The notes: generated by a model from the sequence alone, not told the origin. A stretch of 64,000 nucleotides of DNA from an uncultured Chryseobacterium sp. (GCA_913778085.1 CAJYXJ010000027.1:56781-120780), one strand, 5' to 3'. Positions 15,427-25,393 are shown, numbered from the stretch's first letter. A program made the numbers and translations.

Positions 15427-16278
15427 ATGGAATATTCAAAAGAGGAAATTGATCAGTTTGTTGAAACCAATCTGCCGAATTTTGTATTAAAGGGTAAAGG
15501 ATGGTATAATTTACTTCGTAATATGCTTTATGAGATTTGTCTGGCAGGATGGAATCTGAATGACAAGGTCGGAGGAAAAGAAAAATTCGGCGGCTTGCGG
15601 TGCTATGCCTACTCAGAAGATGAGCCGCTGAATACTGAAGTCCAGAAAATACTAAAAAAATACGAAGCCTTATCGGTGAGTACCTGTGAAGAATGCGGAG
15701 ACAAAGGAAAACCGAGAGTCGTACAGGGCTGGGATATTACCTTGTGCATCAATCATTATATGAAAGAGATTTCCGTTCTTCATATAAAAGATGACCTTGT
15801 TTTTCTGAACGAACGTTTTCTGTTTACGCTCGGTGAAATAGAAAAGGTGGAAACACTGAATTCTTTTAGGGGAATGCAGGTATATTTATCAGGTGGTGAG
15901 AAATTTATTTCATTGAATATCGGAAATCCCAATTATTACATTTTGCTGAGATCGATCCCTTTACATGTATTTTCTAAAGAAGACAGCGATCAGATCAGAC
16001 TGATGTTCGAAAATCTGGAAGACTGTGAAGTCTGCGGACATACAGCTCTTTGGAAAGACCGTTGTTTAAGATGCAATGAAGAAGCGTGGCAGGAGTCTTT
16101 CCTGGAGGACTACGAAGATAAAACAGATTATCTGAAGTATTGCCAGATGTACCTTCATGTTGATAAAGACGGTTATGAAGAGGTTTCTCATTTCTGTGAC
16201 CGGTCATTTAATAAGATCGAAAATCACAGGATTCTCTTTAACAACGATGAACTGGAAGAGTTCAAAAAAGAATGGTAG
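15427..16278 (+). CDS. Cys-rich protein with KEKFGGLR motif, unknown function
   Basis: 283 residues. The N-terminal half has a recurrent bacterial pattern: GGKEKFGGLRCYAYSED followed by CEECGDKGKPRVVQGWDITLC, a CxxC...C site likely to bind zinc. A second cluster, CEVCGHTALWKDRCLRCNEEAW, looks like a zinc ribbon. The middle segment is beta-rich and lacks a recognisable motif. No signal peptide. It sits between pepE and dacB, 4 bp behind pepE. I know the KEKFGGLR pattern from uncharacterised proteins only. Confidence 0.75.
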   Translation: MEYSKEEIDQFVETNLPNFVLKGKGWYNLLRNMLYEICLAGWNLNDKVGGKEKFGGLRCYAYSEDEPLNTEVQKILKKYEALSVSTCEECGDKGKPRVVQGWDITLCINHYMKEISVLHIKDDLVFLNERFLFTLGEIEKVETLNSFRGMQVYLSGGEKFISLNIGNPNYYILLRSIPLHVFSKEDSDQIRLMFENLEDCEVCGHTALWKDRCLRCNEEAWQESFLEDYEDKTDYLKYCQMYLHVDKDGYEEVSHFCDRSFNKIENHRILFNNDELEEFKKEW

Positions 16279-16324
16279 GCTAAAGTACCGTAATTTTAAA
16301 TTATATTTGAATAAACAATCCTTC

Positions 16325-17695
16325 ATGAAAAACGTTTTTCCTATATTTCTCCTTTCGGCACAGGTGGTTCTGGCACAGGATATTGCCCAAAAACTGGATG
16401 CTGCAACCAAAAACCTGATGAATTCTTCAGGAGCGGTTTCCTCCAATTTATCTTTTTACGTTTCGGATGAAAACGGGAATTTTCTTTATGAATATCAGGG
16501 AAACAAAGGTCTTTCCACGGCTTCGACACAAAAGATCTTTACGGCAGCCGCTGCATTGGAAGTATTGGGTAAAAATTATACCTACAAAACAACGGCATCT
16601 TATTCCGGAACCGTTTCCAACGGAAATCTGAACGGAAATCTCTTCATCAGTTCAAACGGGGATCCTACGCTCGGAAGCTGGAGGTATGAAGGATACAAAC
16701 CGGAAAATTTCAGGCAGAAATTAATCGAAGCTGTTAAAAAGTCGGGTATCAAAAAAATATCAGGAGACCTGGTGATCGATGATTCTTATTTTGACCACCA
16801 GACAGTTCCCGGAGGCTGGCCGTGGGACGATCTGGGGAACTATTACGGAGCCGGGGTCTGGGGCGTGAACTGGCGCGAAAACCAGTTTGATATCAATATG
16901 AACGGAACTGAGTTCAAAAGTTTTTCCTATCCATTGGAAGGCGTGAAATGGCTGAATGACCTGAAATCCGGGGGAAGTTCAGATCAAAGTTTGATTTTTA
17001 CCGCACCGCATTCGGATGTTGCATTGATTAACGGAACCCTGCCTTCAAAATTAGTGACGGTTTCGGGCGCCACTCCCAATCCGCCTTTGCAGTTGGGTGT
17101 GGAAGCGAAACAGTGGCTTAAAGAATCGGGAATTGATTTTTCAGGAAAAGTCATTACAAATTCCCAACTTGAAATTGAAGGCGGGAAACCGCAGGAGATG
17201 CCTGTAAATAAGATCGTTCTTACCTACGAATCACCGGCATTGGAGAAAATCATCTACTGGTTTCTGCGCAAAAGTATCAATCTTTATGGGGAAACATTGG
17301 TTAAAACATTGGGAAAAGAGAAAAAAGGAAATCCATCTTTTAAAAGTGGTGTAGCTTACCTGAAAGAATTCTGGAAATCGAAAGGAATCAACCCTGTTAT
17401 GATTAATTTTGCAGACGGAAGCGGGCTTTCGCCGCAGAATTATGTTTCGGCAAAAGCTGAAGTCCAGGCTTTGCTGTACGCTAAGAAACAGCCTTGGTTT
17501 GAAGCCTATTACGACGGTTTTCCCACCCAGGACAACGGCATCAAAATGAAAAGCGGAACCATGCGGGATACCAAGTCGTACGCCGGTTTCCATACTTCGA
17601 AAGATGGGAAGAAATATGTATTTTCAATCATTATCAACAATTTTCAGGGCAGCGGCGGTGCAGAGCTGCAGAAGATCCTGAACGTTTTAAAATAA
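16325..17695 (+). CDS. dacB: D-alanyl-D-alanine carboxypeptidase/endopeptidase (PBP4)
   Basis: 456 residues from the ATG that begins a signal peptide (MKNVFPIFLLSAQVVLAQ). Penicillin-binding motifs of the PBP4/S13 class are in order: STQK (S67, K70), the SxN region DGSGLSPQN, and MKSGTM (KSG in place of KTG). The long insert between STQK and SxN is typical of the class. It trims or cleaves peptidoglycan cross-links in the periplasm. A downstream sensor kinase follows within 10 bp. Confidence 0.93.
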   Translation: MKNVFPIFLLSAQVVLAQDIAQKLDAATKNLMNSSGAVSSNLSFYVSDENGNFLYEYQGNKGLSTASTQKIFTAAAALEVLGKNYTYKTTASYSGTVSNGNLNGNLFISSNGDPTLGSWRYEGYKPENFRQKLIEAVKKSGIKKISGDLVIDDSYFDHQTVPGGWPWDDLGNYYGAGVWGVNWRENQFDINMNGTEFKSFSYPLEGVKWLNDLKSGGSSDQSLIFTAPHSDVALINGTLPSKLVTVSGATPNPPLQLGVEAKQWLKESGIDFSGKVITNSQLEIEGGKPQEMPVNKIVLTYESPALEKIIYWFLRKSINLYGETLVKTLGKEKKGNPSFKSGVAYLKEFWKSKGINPVMINFADGSGLSPQNYVSAKAEVQALLYAKKQPWFEAYYDGFPTQDNGIKMKSGTMRDTKSYAGFHTSKDGKKYVFSIIINNFQGSGGAELQKILNVLK

Positions 17696-17704
17696 ACTAT
17701 TGCT

Positions 17705-18871
17705 TTGAGGAAATCATTATTTGCTAGACTGAATAACTGGATCATTTTTACCTTAATGACGATTGTTGTTTTAACAATTGTTATTGCTTCTACCATGCTT
17801 TTTAATTTTCTCCGAAAGGAAGAAATAAAAAGGGTTGATATTTTGGTAACCACTTTAAAATTTCAGCAGGAACTAAATCCCAGTTTGGATTTACAGGAGT
17901 TACTTCTCAAAATCAATAGTTCTAATAATACAATTCCTTTTATAGTAGCGGACAAAAATAAGCAACCCATATTAGACTTAGGTTTTTACAGAAATATTCC
18001 TGAAGAAATCATAAAAAAACCTGATAAATTGAGAAGTTTGATGGAGGGAATGGAAAAAAAATATAAACCTATTGAGCTTAAAATTGCAAATGGAGACAAA
18101 CAGTTTGTGTATTATGACAATTCGAAAGTGCTGAATTATCTCCAATATTCTCCTTATTTGCTGGGGTTATTCTTATTAAGCTATTTTCTTTTTTTAATTT
18201 GGTTTTTAAGAACAACAAAAAAAACGGATGAAGGTTATTTGTGGGCTGGTTTAGCTAAAGAAACAGCACACCAGATCGGAACACCTCTTTCCTCCATGAT
18301 AGGCTGGATGGAAATCATGAAGCTTGATACTCCCGATTCTGAAGGGGTACATGAAATTGAAAAAGACATCGAACGGTTAAGAACTATTTCGGAAAGATTC
18401 TCGAAAATAGGTTCCGTCCCTGAACTGAATGACCGCGATTTTAATGCGACCATTCAGGAAAACTACGATTATTTAAAAACAAGGATTTCCAAAAAAGTTA
18501 ATTTTGGATTGCACTTGCCAAGCTATACCGTTTCAGTTCCCCACAACAAAATCCTGATAAGCTGGGTTATTGAAAATTTGGTAAAAAATGCAGTAGATGC
18601 GATGAAAGGGGAAGGTTCAATTTCAATTTCAGTTTTTGAAAAAAACAAAAATATTTTAGTTGAGGTGCAGGATAATGGAAGCGGAATGACAAAACAACAG
18701 GCGAGAAATGCCTTTAAACCTGGATACTCTACAAAAAAAAGAGGTTGGGGATTAGGTTTGTCTTTAGCAAAAAGAGTGATTCAAGAATATCATAATGGAG
18801 ATATTAAGATTGCTCAGACAGAATTGGGTAAAGGAACAGCTTTTAGAATTGTTTTTAGAAGCGGAGTGTAA
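17705..18871 (+). CDS. Membrane sensor histidine kinase
   Basis: 388 residues if it starts at TTG 17705, which keeps the first membrane helix (residues 12-33) whole; no in-frame ATG precedes it after the dacB stop. A periplasmic domain of about 115 residues lies before the second helix (149-169). The H-box is AKETAHQIGTPLSSM with phospho-acceptor His189; N-box ENLVKNAVDAM, G1 VQDNGSGM and G2 GWGLGLSLAKRV complete the kinase. No response regulator is adjacent, so it is an orphan. The position behind dacB suggests a cell-wall signal, which is inference. Confidence 0.9.
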   Translation: MRKSLFARLNNWIIFTLMTIVVLTIVIASTMLFNFLRKEEIKRVDILVTTLKFQQELNPSLDLQELLLKINSSNNTIPFIVADKNKQPILDLGFYRNIPEEIIKKPDKLRSLMEGMEKKYKPIELKIANGDKQFVYYDNSKVLNYLQYSPYLLGLFLLSYFLFLIWFLRTTKKTDEGYLWAGLAKETAHQIGTPLSSMIGWMEIMKLDTPDSEGVHEIEKDIERLRTISERFSKIGSVPELNDRDFNATIQENYDYLKTRISKKVNFGLHLPSYTVSVPHNKILISWVIENLVKNAVDAMKGEGSISISVFEKNKNILVEVQDNGSGMTKQQARNAFKPGYSTKKRGWGLGLSLAKRVIQEYHNGDIKIAQTELGKGTAFRIVFRSGV

Positions 18872-18914
18872 AATGAAGATCGATAATTGTAATTTTTTAA
18901 AATATAAGTTAATT

Positions 18915-18950
18915 TTAAGGTTGTCCAAATAGACAACCTTAAATTTTTTT
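18915..18950. terminator. Bidirectional terminator
   Basis: 11-bp perfect stem TTAAGGTTGTC/GACAACCTTAA (18915-18925 / 18932-18942), 6-nt loop, A/T tracts on both sides, between convergent genes. Confidence 0.8.
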
Positions 18951-18951
18951 C

Positions 18952-19161
18952 CTACACATAGTAGGCTTCAACCAATGTTCCAATAATGCTGTAAGTTTCA
19001 AATGAACCATCAGTGTATCTTTTTGTAATGAACTTACTAAATCTGCAGGGATTTCCGGCATATCCAGTAAATGTAACTACTTCTTTTACAACTCTATTTC
19101 CTGCGCCCTCTGCCAATCCTCCCTTGGTTGTCATCATCTGATTTTTCGATAATTTTTTCAT
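18952..19161 (-). CDS. Double-glycine-leader small peptide (bacteriocin-like)
   Basis: 69 residues. The leader MKKLSKNQMMTTKGG fits Bacteroidota peptide precursors that are cut after GG by a peptidase-containing ABC exporter. The remaining ~54 residues contain one Cys and are rich in Gly, Thr and aromatics. No exporter or modification enzyme is adjacent, so an exporter elsewhere would have to act. It could be a signal peptide, bacteriocin or contact factor. Flanked by its own terminator and 260 bp of AT-rich upstream DNA. Confidence 0.6.
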   Translation of the reverse strand: MKKLSKNQMMTTKGGLAEGAGNRVVKEVVTFTGYAGNPCRFSKFITKRYTDGSFETYSIIGTLVEAYYV

Positions 19162-19372
19162 TGTTTTTGTATTTAAAAATTAGTATTCAAATGTAATATT
19201 TTTACAAATATGAAAATCATAAAAATTTAAAATTTCATGCTATTTGCTGTCAATTTTGTTAAATTAATTATTTTTTTTAAATGAAAATGTATTTTTGATT
19301 GTTGTTTTAAGGTGATTCATTTATGGGGTAATAATTTTCAATACGGAGAGCCCTTTTCAATTTCAAGTCGTT

Positions 19373-19400
19373 AAAAAAGCGGAGAAAATTTCCCCGCTTC
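19373..19400 (-). terminator. Terminator of M61 peptidase gene
   Basis: Minus-strand stem AAGCGGGG.../...CTCCGCTT (19377-19399, one G-U pair) followed by a run of T. Confidence 0.65.
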
Positions 19401-19422
19401 ATATAATTTGTTTTATTTAAAA

Positions 19423-21279
19423 CTATTTCTTTCCGGTCAGCCACTGATCCTGAAGTTTCTTTTCGGCAGGAGTAGGGTTGGATTTAAACGCAAGGGTTTC
19501 TACCGTCATCTTATCAAGGATTGCTTTTCCTTTAAGATCAATCTTATCGGTTTTGTCGCCGTTCTTTCTTAAAACCGTTACCGTCACATTCTGTCCTTCC
19601 TTGATGGTCTTGGCGTAGCCAATAAAAGACTGGATATTCTGGATGTTGATCGTTTTGCCGTCCAGTGCTACGATTTTATCCGTAATTTTCAGGCCGATGC
19701 TTTTGGCGAACGACGACTGGGCAGAACTTTCATCAAATACAAAAGCATTGTCTTTTTCATCATAACCTGTCTGTTGCGGATCTTTGATGAACCAGAAAAT
19801 CGGAGGGGTTTCCTGCTTTTTCGTTTCGACGCCTACCATATCCAGGTATTGGGCATAAGGAGTCGGTTGGTCTCCGGCAATGTATTTATTGTAGAAATCC
19901 TTCACCTGCGGATATCCGGTAACCGCTACCAGCTCATCAATTAACTTATCGTCTTTAAACGGCTTATTTTCCCCGAATCGCTGCGACAGTTTGCGGATCA
20001 TATCGCGGTAGCCCATTTCCCCGTTGGATAACTTTCTCAGTTCGATATCCAGGCACATGGCCAGAAGCGTGCCTTTTTCATAGACGTTTCTGTATTGGTC
20101 TTTATATTCATCTTTCAGAACATTTTTGCTCATTACCGTAAATGGCATGGTGTCGTTATAGTTCTTGGAATTAGCGATTTTTTCGCTTATTCTCTGGAGG
20201 AACTCGTCTTTGGTGATAAGTCCTTCCTGGATCTGGAAAAGGTTGGCAAAATACTCTGTTCCTCCTTCATACATCCACAGATGCTGCGACATTTTAGGAT
20301 CGGCATAATCAAAATAGTGGATTTCCTCAGAATGGGTCTTCAGAGGATTTACCGTATGGAAAAACTCATGGGAAACCACATCCGTAATGGTTTTGTCAAT
20401 CGCTTCCTTCGGCATCATTTCGGGGAGTACGACACTTGTGGATTCATGGTGTTCCAGCGCTCCGAAACCTTTAATATGCGGCCCGTCATTCCCTGCAAGA
20501 TACAGCATGATTGCGTATTTTTTATTGGTATTCATATCACCCAGGAATTTTTTCTGGGCAATCACCGTCTTTTCCAGATTTTCTTTAAAATCTGCGGCCT
20601 TATATTTTCCCGTTGGAGAGTATACGCCCAGCACAAGATCCATTCCGCCTGCATTGAAGGTAACATAATCAGGCTTGGTATACATCAGCGGAGAATCCGT
20701 TACCTTCGCATAGTTGGCAAGCGTAAACGTGTCGGTGGAGTCGGAAGTATCCTGGTCTACCAATGCCGTCGTTCCGTAAAAATCGGCCGGCTTTTTAATC
20801 ACCAACTGATAGGGTACATCCTGCATATTATCGAGGTAGCCTATGAATCCGTGGGTATTGATGAGGTACACTTTACCGGCTTCAATATCAGTCCCGGATG
20901 GTGAAAATACCGCTTTGTGCTTCGATTCATCTATTTCATCATCGAAGCTGTCATTTACCAGATAGGTGACTTTAGTTAAATTCTGTGCATTTTTAAGGGC
21001 GTAAGTATTGTCATTAACTTTAGTAAAAGGAATTTCTTTTCCTTTGTTGTCCATAAATTTAACGCCCTCCACAAAACGTCCGTAATCGTCAACGGAATAG
21101 GTTCCCGGAACGGTTTTCGGGAAATGGAACTTCACGTCACCGGACTTCATTTTGGGGAATTCCATCGTTACCGGCACCTTGTCGTCTTTTACATTAACGA
21201 GATCAATGGTGGTTTTTATAGATTGGGCATTCACCATAAAAGCGGTTAAAATCCCCAAGCTTAAAGCTGTTTTTTTCAT
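19423..21279 (-). CDS. M61-family metallopeptidase with PDZ domain
   Basis: 618 residues from the ATG of MKKTALSLGILTAFMVNAQ, a signal peptide; an in-frame TTG three codons upstream is less likely. The zinc site is VVSHEFFHTVNP, followed by WMYEGGTEYFANL holding the third ligand. A PDZ domain lies in the C-terminal part (SIGLKITDKIVALDGKTI). It matches the glycyl-aminopeptidase-like M61 family of exported Bacteroidota peptidases. It probably acts in the periplasm on peptides, next to an M1 peptidase gene on the same strand. Confidence 0.9.
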   Translation of the reverse strand: MKKTALSLGILTAFMVNAQSIKTTIDLVNVKDDKVPVTMEFPKMKSGDVKFHFPKTVPGTYSVDDYGRFVEGVKFMDNKGKEIPFTKVNDNTYALKNAQNLTKVTYLVNDSFDDEIDESKHKAVFSPSGTDIEAGKVYLINTHGFIGYLDNMQDVPYQLVIKKPADFYGTTALVDQDTSDSTDTFTLANYAKVTDSPLMYTKPDYVTFNAGGMDLVLGVYSPTGKYKAADFKENLEKTVIAQKKFLGDMNTNKKYAIMLYLAGNDGPHIKGFGALEHHESTSVVLPEMMPKEAIDKTITDVVSHEFFHTVNPLKTHSEEIHYFDYADPKMSQHLWMYEGGTEYFANLFQIQEGLITKDEFLQRISEKIANSKNYNDTMPFTVMSKNVLKDEYKDQYRNVYEKGTLLAMCLDIELRKLSNGEMGYRDMIRKLSQRFGENKPFKDDKLIDELVAVTGYPQVKDFYNKYIAGDQPTPYAQYLDMVGVETKKQETPPIFWFIKDPQQTGYDEKDNAFVFDESSAQSSFAKSIGLKITDKIVALDGKTINIQNIQSFIGYAKTIKEGQNVTVTVLRKNGDKTDKIDLKGKAILDKMTVETLAFKSNPTPAEKKLQDQWLTGKK

Positions 21280-21474
21280 TGAGTTCAATTTATAGTTAAA
21301 TAGTTGCTGATCGGGTAGTTTTGTTACTAGAATATATATTAAACTTTGTTAAATTATATATATTATAATTAAATACCTTATTAACAATATGTTATCATAT
21401 GCGTTTTTCGAACTGTTTTATTTTGATTCGACAAAAACTCTGTTATACAGCAAAACCGTGTTCTGTTGATGGTT

Positions 21475-23103
21475 TTACTGAACTTTTTTATAGCTGATAT
21501 AATAATTTTTATTGAATTCCACGGGGTTTCTTTCCTTTAATTTTACGGTCTGCCACTGCTCGGTAGGATTGAGGGTTTCTCCTCCGGCAATAACCGGAAG
21601 CCTGAAATTTTTAACCGTATTGGTATACCGGAATTTCAGTTCATTTCCTGTCTGAGAATATTCCAGAACCGGTACTTTAGTCGTTCTTAGATATTGATTG
21701 AATACACTAGAGAAATCAATGCCTGATTTTTTTGAAATATAATTTTCAACCTGTGCCGTGGTTACCGTCTGATGATAAAAGTCTTTGTTCAGGCCTCTCA
21801 GGATTTGTCTGAATTTTTCATCATCATTAATTACCTGGCGGATCGTATGAATCATGCTCGCTCCTTTCGGGTACATGTCGCCGCTGCCTTCATTTCTTAC
21901 CCCGTATTTTCCGATGATCGGTGTATCGTTCTGAATGATATTCCGAATTCCCTGGGCATAAATATCTGCCGATTTTTTATCCATGTAGTTTTCGGTAAAC
22001 AGCACTTCGGAATAATTCGTAAAACTTTCATGGATCCACATATCTGCCTGGTCTTTAGCCGTAATGTTATTGGCAAACCATTCATGCCCGCTTTCGTGAA
22101 TGATGATAAAGTCCCAGTTCAGCCCGACACCGGTTCCGGAAAGGTCTCTTCCCAGGTAACCGTTCTCATAGCCGTTTCCATAGGCTACACTGCTCTGGTG
22201 TTCCATCCCGAGGTAAGGGGATTCCACAAGCTTGTAAGAATCTTCGTAAAAAGGGTATGGGCCGAACCAGTATTCAAAAGCCGACAGCATCGGCTTTACC
22301 TGCTGAAACTGTTTTCTGGCTTTATCAATGTTGTAATCCATCACCCAGTAGTCAAGGTCGAGCTTTCCTTTTTCCCCGTTAAATGTATCTTTGAAATTTA
22401 CATATTTCCCAATATTCGGAATGATGGAATAGGCATTGATCGGGTTTGTTACTTTCCAGGTATAAGCCATTTTATCGCCTTCCGCTTTTTTGCTGATCAG
22501 CCTTCCGTTTCCTACACCCACCAGATCTTTCGGGGTTATGATTTTCATTACAATGCCATTGTCAGGTTCATCGCTCCAGATGTCTTTCGTAGGAAGCCAG
22601 ATGGAAGCACCGATGCCTTCATCTGCCACACTCATCCAAGGATTGCCTTTTTTATCTTTGGTAAATACCCAGCCTCCGTCCCAAGGAGCATTTTTCGCAA
22701 TGGTGGGATTTCCGGAATATGTAACGGTGATCGTATATTTTTCGCCTTTTTTAAAAACTTTGTTGGCCCGGATCCAGATAAAATCTCCGTCCTGCTCATA
22801 ATTCGTTATCGGGAAACTTACCTCTACTTTATCAGCTTTCATCGGTTGCTGTAAATCCACCTGGAAAGTCGGGTTTGTGACATCTTTGGTGATTTCAAAG
22901 CTGATGATGTTGCTTCCTTTAATGCTTTTCGCAGCAAAATCCGGCTCTATGGACAAATCGTATTTTTTAACATCCCAAAAATTACGGAATTGCGTATCAG
23001 AACCTTTTAAAGTATCTTGTTTTGTAAATACTTTGCCATTTTCAAAGAACTGGCCGAAAGCCAGTCCCGAAGCAAATATAAGCGTATATGAAAGTTTTTT
23101 CAT
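21475..23103 (-). CDS. M1-family metallopeptidase (aminopeptidase-like)
   Basis: 542 residues with a signal peptide (MKKLSYTLIFASGLAFGQ). The zinc motif IIHESGHEWFANNI is followed by WIHESFTNYSE with the third ligand. The exopeptidase motif is LGMEHQSS in place of GAMEN, as in many bacterial M1 proteins. It is shorter than classical ~860-residue M1 enzymes and lacks a long C-terminal helical domain. Likely periplasmic peptide degradation. A gap of 186 bp separates it from the M61 gene. Confidence 0.9.
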   Translation of the reverse strand: MKKLSYTLIFASGLAFGQFFENGKVFTKQDTLKGSDTQFRNFWDVKKYDLSIEPDFAAKSIKGSNIISFEITKDVTNPTFQVDLQQPMKADKVEVSFPITNYEQDGDFIWIRANKVFKKGEKYTITVTYSGNPTIAKNAPWDGGWVFTKDKKGNPWMSVADEGIGASIWLPTKDIWSDEPDNGIVMKIITPKDLVGVGNGRLISKKAEGDKMAYTWKVTNPINAYSIIPNIGKYVNFKDTFNGEKGKLDLDYWVMDYNIDKARKQFQQVKPMLSAFEYWFGPYPFYEDSYKLVESPYLGMEHQSSVAYGNGYENGYLGRDLSGTGVGLNWDFIIIHESGHEWFANNITAKDQADMWIHESFTNYSEVLFTENYMDKKSADIYAQGIRNIIQNDTPIIGKYGVRNEGSGDMYPKGASMIHTIRQVINDDEKFRQILRGLNKDFYHQTVTTAQVENYISKKSGIDFSSVFNQYLRTTKVPVLEYSQTGNELKFRYTNTVKNFRLPVIAGGETLNPTEQWQTVKLKERNPVEFNKNYYISYKKVQ

Positions 23104-23310
23104 CTGAAATAAAATTAAAGGACTAAAATAAAGAATTAATAGGTGCTGAACTACACTTAAATCATAAATCTCCCTAATAAGACGGAGGAACCCGAGGTTT
23201 TGTTACAGCCTGAAGTTAAAAGAGAATCGTCAATCTGATTTGCTTGTCCATTTTAATGGACCTTACAGGTTTCAGAAGCGTTTAAGGTTTTAAAAGATCA
23301 AACATCCCTA

Positions 23311-23342
23311 AAAAAGAATCCCGCAGAAAAATCCGCGGGAAT
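23311..23342 (-). terminator. Terminator of tatC
   Basis: Minus-strand stem ATTCCCGC/GCGGGAT (within 23317-23342), A/T loop, then TTCTTTTT. Confidence 0.65.
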
Positions 23343-23362
23343 ATGTTTTATGATTTAAATAT

Positions 23363-24190
23363 TTATTTCTGAACGGCCGGTAAATTGGCTGCTGCTTTCA
23401 GTACCTTCTTATAGGTGTAAGAACACATAATGATACTGAATTCATATAACAGAAGCAAAGGTAACGCCGCCATCATCATACTTAAAACATCCGCCGGTGT
23501 AATGATCGCTGCAACCACCATAATTAAAACAATGGCGTGGCGCCGGTAAGTCTTCATAAACATCGGGGTTAAAATTCCGATGGTTGTAAGGAAGTAGATC
23601 AGTACAGGGAAAAGAAAAATAACGCCCATCCCCAGAACAACCTGTAAAAACAGCGTCGTATAGTCGCTCAGGTCATACAGTGGAATAATAATATCCGATA
23701 TTTTAAAAATTACCCCGAAATTAACAGCAAATGGAAGGATAAGATAATACCCGCACAAAACACCGGTTACAAATAGGATCCATACCGAATTGATGATAAA
23801 CAGAGAGTTTTTTCTTTCATTGGGATGCAAAGCCGGACTGATGAACCGCCACAATTCCCATACGATATAAGGAAAGGCAAGCACGATTCCTCCGAAAATG
23901 GAAACAGCCATCATTACGTTGAACTGCTGGTAAAGCTTACTGGCTCGAACCGGGAAATCTTTTGGCAGATGGATACTGTCTTCGCCCAGAATCATTTTTG
24001 AAAAATGGTTAACCATTTCAAAAGTTGCAAAATCATTCCTAGTCGGACCGAAGAAAACGTGGTCCATAATCCAGTTGATATTGAAACCGATAATGATCGC
24101 AGCAACCACTATGGCGAGAATCGAACGGATGAGGTGGCCTCTCAGTTCGCCAATATGTCCCCAAAAGGACATGTCTTTAGCATCACTCAC
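23363..24190 (-). CDS. tatC: Twin-arginine translocase subunit TatC
   Basis: 275 residues with six hydrophobic segments. Conserved TatC features: the N-terminal DMSFWGHIGELRGHLIRS, the FGG...PYIVWELWRFISPALHPNERK loop, and the late ATPADVLSMMMAALPLLLLYE. It forms the receptor for twin-arginine signal peptides of folded proteins. No tatA/tatB is adjacent in the window. It is followed on the same strand, 225 bp upstream, by the KdsD gene, so the two may share a transcript. Confidence 0.95.
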   Translation of the reverse strand: MSDAKDMSFWGHIGELRGHLIRSILAIVVAAIIIGFNINWIMDHVFFGPTRNDFATFEMVNHFSKMILGEDSIHLPKDFPVRASKLYQQFNVMMAVSIFGGIVLAFPYIVWELWRFISPALHPNERKNSLFIINSVWILFVTGVLCGYYLILPFAVNFGVIFKISDIIIPLYDLSDYTTLFLQVVLGMGVIFLFPVLIYFLTTIGILTPMFMKTYRRHAIVLIMVVAAIITPADVLSMMMAALPLLLLYEFSIIMCSYTYKKVLKAAANLPAVQK

Positions 24191-24415
24191 AGAATAATAT
24201 TTTTTTAAGATTCCAAATTTAGGAAAAAAGTTTTACTAAAGTGGGATGTTGGAAGCAGGAAGATGTAAGTTTATTTGACAAATCGGTAAAAAAATATAAA
24301 TATACAGTAAGATCATCTGATGTTGGAAGCCTGTTTGTAATGTTAACAGAAGAAACTGCCGGTTTCCAACTTCCTTTTTCGGGCCTGTCAACCTCATTTC
24401 TACGGTGAACTTACA

Positions 24416-25393
24416 TTAATTGATCCCTTCATCCAGCAGCTTATGCAGATCAATAATCCCAAAATATTTCCCGCTATCCGTGACCACCAGCTGGCCGATA
24501 TTATTATCCTTTAAAATCTGCATGGCTTCTTTGGCAAGGGCTGTTTTTTCAATGGTTTTCGGGTTGGCTGACATAATATCTTTAGCCAGCACTTTAGAAA
24601 TATCATCGCCCTTTAACAGCATTCTCCTTAAATCTCCGTCAGTAATCACCCCGATAATGTCATCTTCTTCCGTTACCACAGTAATCCCATGCCTGGAACT
24701 GCTGATGGAGATAATGACGTCTTTTACAGTAGCGTTTTCCGTAACCTGAGGCTTCTGTGAGGAAAGAAAATCGTCAACTTTTGAGATTAAATTTTTACCG
24801 AGGCTGCCTCCCGGATGAAATTTGGCAAAATCGTTGGCTTTAAATTCATTCATTTCCATCAAAGCAATAGCCAAAGCATCACCCAGAGCCATCTGCAGAG
24901 TGGTTGAACTTGTTGGGGCCAGTTTGTTCGGGCATGCTTCCGTATCTACGTGGGCATCCAGGATGAGATCCGAAAATTCCGCCAATTTGCTCGAGGGGTT
25001 TCCGGTCATGCCAATCAGCGCGTGGGAGTAATCCTTCAGATAAGGAACCAGGTTCACAATTTCAGGCGAATTTCCGGAATTGGAAATACAAAGCACGACA
25101 TCCTGTTTCTGAATAACGCCCAGGTCACCATGGATAGCTTCCGAAGCATGTAGAAATTGGGAAGGTGTTCCGGTAGAGTTCAGGGTTGCCACAATCTTGT
25201 TTCCCACATGTGCAGATTTTCCGATACCCACCACAATCAGTTTTCCTTTTGCCGAATGAATAATTTCTACTGCCTTTACAAAAACATCATCAAGCCGGGC
25301 GGCAAGTTTTTCAAGTTCGGCAATTTCTATTTCCAGGGTGGTTTTCGCTATTGAAATAATATCGGCTTTTTCCATTATATTTTTATCGGACAT
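24416..25393 (-). CDS. kdsD: Arabinose-5-phosphate isomerase (KpsF/GutQ/KdsD)
   Basis: 325 residues: an SIS sugar-isomerase domain (around 35-175, GIGKSAHVGNKIVATLNSTG, CISNSGNSPEIV) followed by two CBS domains (around 205-325, GITVVTEEDDIIGVITDGDLRR and GQLVVTDSGKYFGIIDLHKLL). It converts ribulose 5-phosphate to arabinose 5-phosphate, the first step toward Kdo for lipopolysaccharide. Divergent from recQ across 140 bp. Confidence 0.93.
   Translation of the reverse strand: MSDKNIMEKADIISIAKTTLEIEIAELEKLAARLDDVFVKAVEIIHSAKGKLIVVGIGKSAHVGNKIVATLNSTGTPSQFLHASEAIHGDLGVIQKQDVVLCISNSGNSPEIVNLVPYLKDYSHALIGMTGNPSSKLAEFSDLILDAHVDTEACPNKLAPTSSTTLQMALGDALAIALMEMNEFKANDFAKFHPGGSLGKNLISKVDDFLSSQKPQVTENATVKDVIISISSSRHGITVVTEEDDIIGVITDGDLRRMLLKGDDISKVLAKDIMSANPKTIEKTALAKEAMQILKDNNIGQLVVTDSGKYFGIIDLHKLLDEGIN

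Noticed and set aside
20095-20904. 269-codon frame opposite the M61 peptidase
   Set aside because: Antisense shadow; composition mirrors the peptidase codons and no domain is visible.
21772-22854. 360-codon frame opposite the M1 peptidase
   Set aside because: Long but antisense to a complete M1 gene with intact zinc motif; His/Phe-rich nonsense sequence.
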